In this document: positions 25,154-29,316 of the stretch, in pieces
Layout: each line of letters starts with the position of its first letter
Numbering within the stretch: position 1 is the first letter of the stretch
Assembly (NCBI GenBank): GCA_027459525.1
Contig: DAIDIC010000162.1
Location: 1 to 29,316 of the forward strand
Direction: 5' to 3'
Length of the DNA stretch: 29,316 bases
Source: JAJYBV01 sp021812265
GTDB taxonomy: Bacteria; Chloroflexota; Ktedonobacteria; Ktedonobacterales; JACDGC01
Notes under the pieces: model-generated
What the model was told of the DNA's origin: nothing
Database searches by the model: none
The model's input: the letters and a program-made list of their open reading frames with translations, nothing else
Translations under genes and position numbers: made by a program

Positions 25154-26341
25154 ATGTCTATTGATGTTTCTGCAGAAATTGCCGCTTTAGTTCCCGAAAT
25201 GATCGCTATTCGCCGCGATTTGCATCAACACCCGGAATTGGCCTTTGAAGAGACGCGAACCGCGGAGATTATAACAGCAAAATTGACAGAATTAGGCTAT
25301 CAGGTGTATAGCGGCCTTGGGCAAACCGGAGTGGTGGGCTTTTTCTCCGGCGGAAGAGCCGAGAGTGACGCCAAGAATTTATTAATTCGCGCCGATATTG
25401 ATGCCCTGCCCGTGCAGGAAGCAAACCAAGTTGAATATCGCTCGCAAGAACCGGGAAAAATGCACGCTTGCGGCCATGATGGCCATATCGCCATCGGGTT
25501 AGGAGTTGCGGCGGCGTTGGCGGCAATACGAGCGCAGCTGCCATTTCATGTTACTGTTCTGTTTCAGCCGGCTGAGGAACGCGCCGGTGGGGCTATGGCA
25601 ATGATTCGTGATGGTGTGTTTGAAAAAGTTCCACATCCTGATGCTGTGATTGGTTTGCATTTGTGGAGTCCTTTCCATGTCGGGACGATAGGGGTAAAAG
25701 CCGGCCCAATATTTGCCAGCGCTGATGAATTTATTATCCGTGTGCGCGGCAAAGGCGGCCACGGCGCTATGCCGGAATTAAGTGTAGACCCCATTGTAGC
25801 GTCGGCGCATATTGTTACTGCACTGCAAACCCTAATCAGCCGTGAAATTGCGCCAAGTCACCGCGCAGTCGTTACGGTGGGCGCTATTCATGGCGGAACG
25901 GCGTTTAATATTATTGCTGATGAAGTGATTTTAACCGGAACGGTGCGCGCGTATGATCCTGCGGATAGAGCGCATATTATGAAACGTATCGGCGAAGTAG
26001 CTGCCGGTGTTGCAATGAGTTTGCGCGCCGAGTGTACTGTTGGAGGGGATCTCGGCATTCCACCGTGCGTAAATGACGCCGGTGTGGCGGCAGTTGTGCG
26101 CGCTGCGGCAGCACAAACCGTAGGCGAAAGCAATATTATTGAAGATTGCATGCAAACGGTGGGCGATGATATGGCGCATTTTTTAGAAACTGCTCCCGGC
26201 TGTTATTTTCTGGTTGGCGCAGGCAATCCCGAAGAAGGCATACAAGCGCCACATCACAGCGCTCTTTTTAATATAGATGAAAATAGTTTGCGGATTGGCG
26301 CGGAAACCTTGGTGCGCGCCGCGCTGCTGCTGTTTCCTTAA
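25154..26341 (+). CDS. M20D-family amidohydrolase (N-acyl amino acid / hippurate hydrolase-like)
   Basis: This 395-residue metal-dependent amidohydrolase removes N-acyl groups from amino acids or related amides. Metal ligands and catalytic residues are visible: Cys106 and His108 in MHACGHDGH, Glu141-Glu142 in PAEE, the His of GLHLW, and the C-terminal HHSALFN. The lid-domain sequence KGGHGAMPELSVDPI is also standard. The start at 25154 is chosen because GGAAG lies about 8 nt upstream; the frame is open further upstream (ATG at 25139, TTG at 25076) without a ribosome binding site. It is probably cytosolic, with no signal peptide. It follows the FecCD-type permease by about 150 nt that hold a possible promoter. 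Family assignment is certain, exact substrate unknown. Confidence 0.95.
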   Translation: MSIDVSAEIAALVPEMIAIRRDLHQHPELAFEETRTAEIITAKLTELGYQVYSGLGQTGVVGFFSGGRAESDAKNLLIRADIDALPVQEANQVEYRSQEPGKMHACGHDGHIAIGLGVAAALAAIRAQLPFHVTVLFQPAEERAGGAMAMIRDGVFEKVPHPDAVIGLHLWSPFHVGTIGVKAGPIFASADEFIIRVRGKGGHGAMPELSVDPIVASAHIVTALQTLISREIAPSHRAVVTVGAIHGGTAFNIIADEVILTGTVRAYDPADRAHIMKRIGEVAAGVAMSLRAECTVGGDLGIPPCVNDAGVAAVVRAAAAQTVGESNIIEDCMQTVGDDMAHFLETAPGCYFLVGAGNPEEGIQAPHHSALFNIDENSLRIGAETLVRAALLLFP

Positions 26342-26384
26342 ACTTTAGCGCGTCACTTGCCCAAATAAATACATGAGCAATGCA

Positions 26385-26410
26385 AGCGCTATAAGCGCTG
26401 CGCAATTTTT
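26385..26410 (+). terminator. Possible terminator after the M20 gene
   Basis: AGCGCT-ATA-AGCGCT (26385-26399) forms a 6-bp hairpin, followed by GCGCAA and TTTTT at 26406-26410. A competing stem GCGCTG/CAGCGC (26395-26400 with 26411-26416) would enclose the T-run. Either arrangement is short, so the call is weak. Confidence 0.3.
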
Positions 26411-26443
26411 CAGCGCCGCAAGAACGGAGCCGCCAAATAAAAT

Positions 26444-28069
26444 ATGAATTATGGTAAACCTCTGCTGATTTATAACGCAGATATTATAACAATGGATCCC
26501 CAAACGCCGCACGCAGCGGCGCTGGCGGTGAATCCTGCCAATGGACGCATTATTGCAACAGGAGCCAGCGTTTCCGATGTTGAACTTGTAATTGGGAAGT
26601 TTACTCAGACGGAAATGTTAGACGCAAAGGGAAAAACTATTATTCCCGGATTGATAGATTCTCATGCGCATTTTTACAGCGCTGCGTTGGATACTATGGA
26701 TGTTGATCTGGGTGTTGCGGCAAGTGAAGCCGCCGCCGCCGAGATGATTGGCCTAGCGGCGGCAAAAATACCGCCCGGGGTATGGCTGACCGGGCGTCAC
26801 TGGAATCAGAATAATTGGCGCAGCCAGCAGTTTCCCACTAAACACTCGCTGGATCGCGCCGCTCCGCAGAGTCCGGTTTTGTTGTGGACACACAGCCAGC
26901 ACGCCATATGGGTCAATTCTGCGGCGCTGCGTATTGCCGGAATAACTCGCGAAACGGAAGATCCAATAGGCGGGCATATAGGGCGAGACGCTGATGGAGA
27001 ACCGGACGGAATGTTATTTGAAAACGCCGTTCAGCCGGTATTGGCAGCCTATGAGCGAACTCGCGGGCTGGATGATATGACATGTGACGCATATGAGCAG
27101 GTTATTCAAAATAGCTTGGCGCACGGGTTAACAGGATCTGTTTTGATGGAGGGCTGGCCAGCGCTGAAAATTGAACAGCAACTATTGGGACAAGGTAAAC
27201 TGCGTTTCCGCTTTAACCACTATATTCCGGCAGATGAAATAGATGCGCTGATCGCTTTAGGTTTAGAAGGCGGCTTTGGCAATGAATGGATTACGCTTGC
27301 AGGGATAAAAATATTTTCTGACGGCGCGCTGGGTTCGCGAACCGCTGCAACGATAGCGCCATATGCGGATAGCGTCGCAAATCATGGAACATTGACGCAC
27401 ACCGAAGAAGAATTAAGTGATTATTTGCGGCGCGCGGCGCGCAATAATATCGGCGTCGCTATTCACGCTATTGGGGATAAAGCGGCAAATGCAGTGTTGA
27501 ATGCAATAGAAACCATAAGAACCGGCGATTTTGTGCCGCCGCAGCCTTCAAAAATGATTCGGTTGGAGCATGTTCAGCTGATTACGCAACAAGATATACA
27601 GCGAATGGCAACGCTGGGTGTGTGCGCTTCGGTGCAGCCATTTCATGCGGTTTCCGACAGGCAAACTGCCGACGCTGTTTGGGGAACCAGTGAATCGCTG
27701 ATGTACCCGTATGCCTCTTTAGCAAAAGCCGGTATTTTGGTGACGCTGGGGTCTGATTTGCCGATAGAAACCAATGATCCATGGAAGATAATCAGCGCCG
27801 CAGTGAACCGGACAGATTATCGCTGGCCGGATCGCGCGCCGTGGCGAACGGAGGAGGCGCTGACGGTTCAGCAGGCGTTGGCAATGTATACGGTTCATGC
27901 GGCGGCGGCGGCGGATTGTGGAACTTGGCGTGGTGTAATCCGCGCGGGGTATGCCGCAGACTTTATTGCGCTGGACGAAAATCCGCTGGCAATTCCCGCA
28001 GAGCGCATCGCCGAAATGCAGCCACAGGCAGTTTTTGTGCATGCTGAGCCGGCGTTTGGCGCGCTATAA
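26444..28069 (+). CDS. YtcJ-type amidohydrolase (amidohydrolase_3)
   Basis: This 541-residue member of the amidohydrolase superfamily folds as a small beta-sandwich around a TIM-barrel. The sandwich is seen in LLIYNADIITMDP and GKTIIPGLIDSHAHF, with metal ligands His74 and His76. Later landmarks are GIKIFSDGALGSRTAA, the HAIGDKAANAVL histidine, RLEHVQLI and the metal Asp in GSDLPIETNDPW. YtcJ-like proteins have broad or unknown substrates (amides, cyclic ureides, N-acyl compounds), and this sequence gives no further clue. There is no signal peptide. GGAG lies 14 nt before the ATG, somewhat far, so initiation may be weak or the start may differ. It follows the M20 gene by 102 nt on the same strand. 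Confidence 0.93.
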   Translation: MNYGKPLLIYNADIITMDPQTPHAAALAVNPANGRIIATGASVSDVELVIGKFTQTEMLDAKGKTIIPGLIDSHAHFYSAALDTMDVDLGVAASEAAAAEMIGLAAAKIPPGVWLTGRHWNQNNWRSQQFPTKHSLDRAAPQSPVLLWTHSQHAIWVNSAALRIAGITRETEDPIGGHIGRDADGEPDGMLFENAVQPVLAAYERTRGLDDMTCDAYEQVIQNSLAHGLTGSVLMEGWPALKIEQQLLGQGKLRFRFNHYIPADEIDALIALGLEGGFGNEWITLAGIKIFSDGALGSRTAATIAPYADSVANHGTLTHTEEELSDYLRRAARNNIGVAIHAIGDKAANAVLNAIETIRTGDFVPPQPSKMIRLEHVQLITQQDIQRMATLGVCASVQPFHAVSDRQTADAVWGTSESLMYPYASLAKAGILVTLGSDLPIETNDPWKIISAAVNRTDYRWPDRAPWRTEEALTVQQALAMYTVHAAAAADCGTWRGVIRAGYAADFIALDENPLAIPAERIAEMQPQAVFVHAEPAFGAL

Positions 28070-28134
28070 ATAGATTTTATTGACAGGAAGAATATGGGTT
28101 GAGCAAACCCAGCGCAAAGCATATAGCAAATTAT

Positions 28135-28180
28135 GTATGGTTTTTGTATCTCTTACTTTGCTGACGCACAAAAACCATAC
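28135..28180. terminator. Hairpin between convergent genes
   Basis: GTATGGTTTTTGT (28135-28147) and ACAAAAACCATAC (28168-28180) are perfect 13-bp complements with a 20-nt loop. It lies between the converging YtcJ-type gene and the propeller gene, where a bidirectional terminator is expected, but neither side has a strong T-run directly after the stem. A smaller GGGTT-GAGCA-AACCC hairpin lies at 28096-28110. Confidence 0.45.
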
Positions 28181-28256
28181 CGCTGGTTTTTCCTGAACAT
28201 CTCTTATTTTTATTTGCGTCGCTGTTTGCTCAAATATCAGCCGACTGTTTGTGAAA

Positions 28257-29141
28257 TTAAGGCTGAGTTGGCGGAATGAATCCCAAACTTGAAGTAAAAT
28301 AGGCGTTTTTTGTCAATGTAGTGATTGTTGGGTATTCATATTGATTGAGCGTTATGGCTGAAATGGTAATCGGGGTGGATGGATCGATAACCGTTTTCCC
28401 ATCACTCACTTGTTCATAAGCGTTTCCTATATTGGCGGTAATAGTAATAATGGTATTCGTTTCTTGATTCCATGCGGTTGCATATTGACCGGGGACCAGC
28501 GATGTGATGGTGTCGGTATCTAAATGAGCTATCCATGTTTGAAGATCGCCGGTGGTTTGAGATCCGGTAGTCAACACCATTTCTTGGGAACCGGGCTTCC
28601 ACACAGCGTTGGTAACTTCATTATTTTGCAATATTGCTTCAATATGTGGGTATTGAGTAATTTTCCCGGTTTGCAGATTCATGGTTGCAATCACAGTATT
28701 GAATGGCTGCATTTCCTGGTATTTATCACTGATAAAAACTGTTTTGCTGTCAGGAGAAATAACGCCATATTCTATTGGCATCCCAGAATGATAGAGTGTC
28801 CCTATCGTAGTTACTTTTCCTGTGGTAATATCCAGTGACTCAATTGTATAGTGGTTGCTTTCGTCGAAGTTATCTGGCGGAAGCAGTCCGTTTCCCAGCA
28901 AAAGATGTGTTGAGTCAATCCATCCCAGGAGATCGGAGCTATTTGAGAAATTATCGTATGGAACTTGGGCGGGGATTCCGTCATAGGTATTAATAATCCA
29001 GAAATTATTATCTTCATCTACAACAGCTTCTTTGTCTCCTTGTGGCGCCCAGAATGCTTTGGACGCCAAAAAATGTAACGGCGCATATCGAACAGAGATT
29101 ACCCCTTGGATATCCATTGTCATAAAGCGGCTGAGATCCAT
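28257..29141 (-). CDS. Beta-propeller-like protein, N-terminus uncertain
   Basis: This 294-residue frame has repeated short strands with motifs such as ISPDSKTVFISDK, DEDNNFWIINTYDG and TGDLQTWIAHLDTDTITS, typical of TolB/WD40/DPP-IV-like propellers, but no assigned family. The ATG at 29141 is unlikely to be the true start: the same frame extends upstream through SAISPDGHTFS, a propeller-like strand, to a TAA near 29,206. In another frame a GTG near 29,226 starts VNRKVSIWVKNKKLILTLFC, which looks like a signal peptide or membrane anchor. One added base in either of the two AAAA runs (29181-29184 or 29190-29193 on the plus strand) would join the anchor to the propeller. The protein is therefore probably extracytoplasmic and either frameshifted, mis-sequenced or cut by the window edge. 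Confidence 0.6.
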   Translation of the reverse strand: MDLSRFMTMDIQGVISVRYAPLHFLASKAFWAPQGDKEAVVDEDNNFWIINTYDGIPAQVPYDNFSNSSDLLGWIDSTHLLLGNGLLPPDNFDESNHYTIESLDITTGKVTTIGTLYHSGMPIEYGVISPDSKTVFISDKYQEMQPFNTVIATMNLQTGKITQYPHIEAILQNNEVTNAVWKPGSQEMVLTTGSQTTGDLQTWIAHLDTDTITSLVPGQYATAWNQETNTIITITANIGNAYEQVSDGKTVIDPSTPITISAITLNQYEYPTITTLTKNAYFTSSLGFIPPTQP

Positions 29142-29316
29142 ACTGAAAGTATGGCCATCTGGGCTAATGGCGCTGCACAGAAAAGGGTCAAAATCAGTTT
29201 CTTATTTTTTACCCAAATAGAGACTTTTCTGTTCACATCTTCCAGAGTTCTGCTATGTATTCTCCTCTCTATGATGTGATACCATATTGCAGCCCGCCAC
29301 CGAAGGCGCAAGCCCC

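Noticed and set aside
26342..26500. Minus-strand frame ending at 26,342 that reads like one membrane helix (ALIALALLMYLFG)
   Set aside because: No start codon with a ribosome binding site before it runs into the YtcJ-type gene; the hydrophobicity could be chance in a GCG/CTT-rich stretch.
1..29316. tRNA, rRNA, tmRNA, CRISPR arrays, insertion sequences
   Set aside because: I found no T-loop plus acceptor-stem pattern, no regularly spaced repeats and no transposase motif; the only suspect mobile-element trace is the GC-rich first 94 bases, which I cannot identify.

Overview
The window is 29.3 kb of bacterial chromosome with moderate GC (high forties percent, estimated by eye). It shows no rRNA, tRNA, CRISPR array or recognisable transposase. 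Several features together suggest a deep Terrabacteria lineage, most likely Chloroflexota: an rpoB-rpoC pair with a long coiled-coil insertion in the beta-prime N-terminal region, a clpC-radA-yacL(PIN-TRAM) cluster, and a compact primary-type sigma factor. The phylum is inferred from gene content and protein features only.

Layout. (1) 1-900, plus strand: the 3' part of an orotate phosphoribosyltransferase-like gene whose 5' end is replaced by about 94 bases of unlike, GC-rich sequence at the window edge, then an HxlR-type regulator. (2) 904-15,526, minus strand: an information-processing and proteostasis block. In the direction of transcription it runs rpoB, rpoC, a strong intrinsic terminator, clpC, radA, a YacL-like PIN-TRAM membrane protein, and an unrecognised 239-residue protein. 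The clpC-radA-yacL order resembles that of Bacillus, but disA, ctsR and mcsAB are absent here. rpoB has a consensus promoter about 350 nt upstream and therefore a long 5' leader. (3) 15,527-18,858, plus strand: rplS (L19) behind a leader with an attenuator-like hairpin, rnhB, a 650-base stretch without a convincing gene, and a sigma-70 factor lacking region 1.1. (4) 19,134-28,069, plus strand: a metabolic and transport block. It holds a molybdate/tungstate-type binding lipoprotein overlapping by ATGA a permease-ATPase fusion, a CocE/NonD-type serine hydrolase overlapping by ATGA a FecCD/BtuC-type permease, an M20D amidohydrolase, and a YtcJ-type amidohydrolase. (5) 28,257-29,316, minus strand: a beta-propeller-like protein whose N-terminus appears split between two frames at the window edge.

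How the genes fit together. Region 2 and the start of region 3 supply core transcription (RpoB, RpoC, a sigma factor), translation (L19), DNA repair and RNA-DNA hybrid removal (RadA, RnhB), and protein quality control (ClpC). Region 4 looks like nutrient scavenging: an oxyanion importer packed into two polypeptides, plus several hydrolases of ester, amide or peptide-like substrates beside an orphan metal-chelate-type permease. I see no clear phage, defence or secondary-metabolite system. The points most worth a second look are the fused Mod-type transporter, the translationally coupled CocE-FecCD pair, the regulatory leaders of rpoBC and rplS, the ClpC loop substitution, the beta-prime insertion, and the two window edges.
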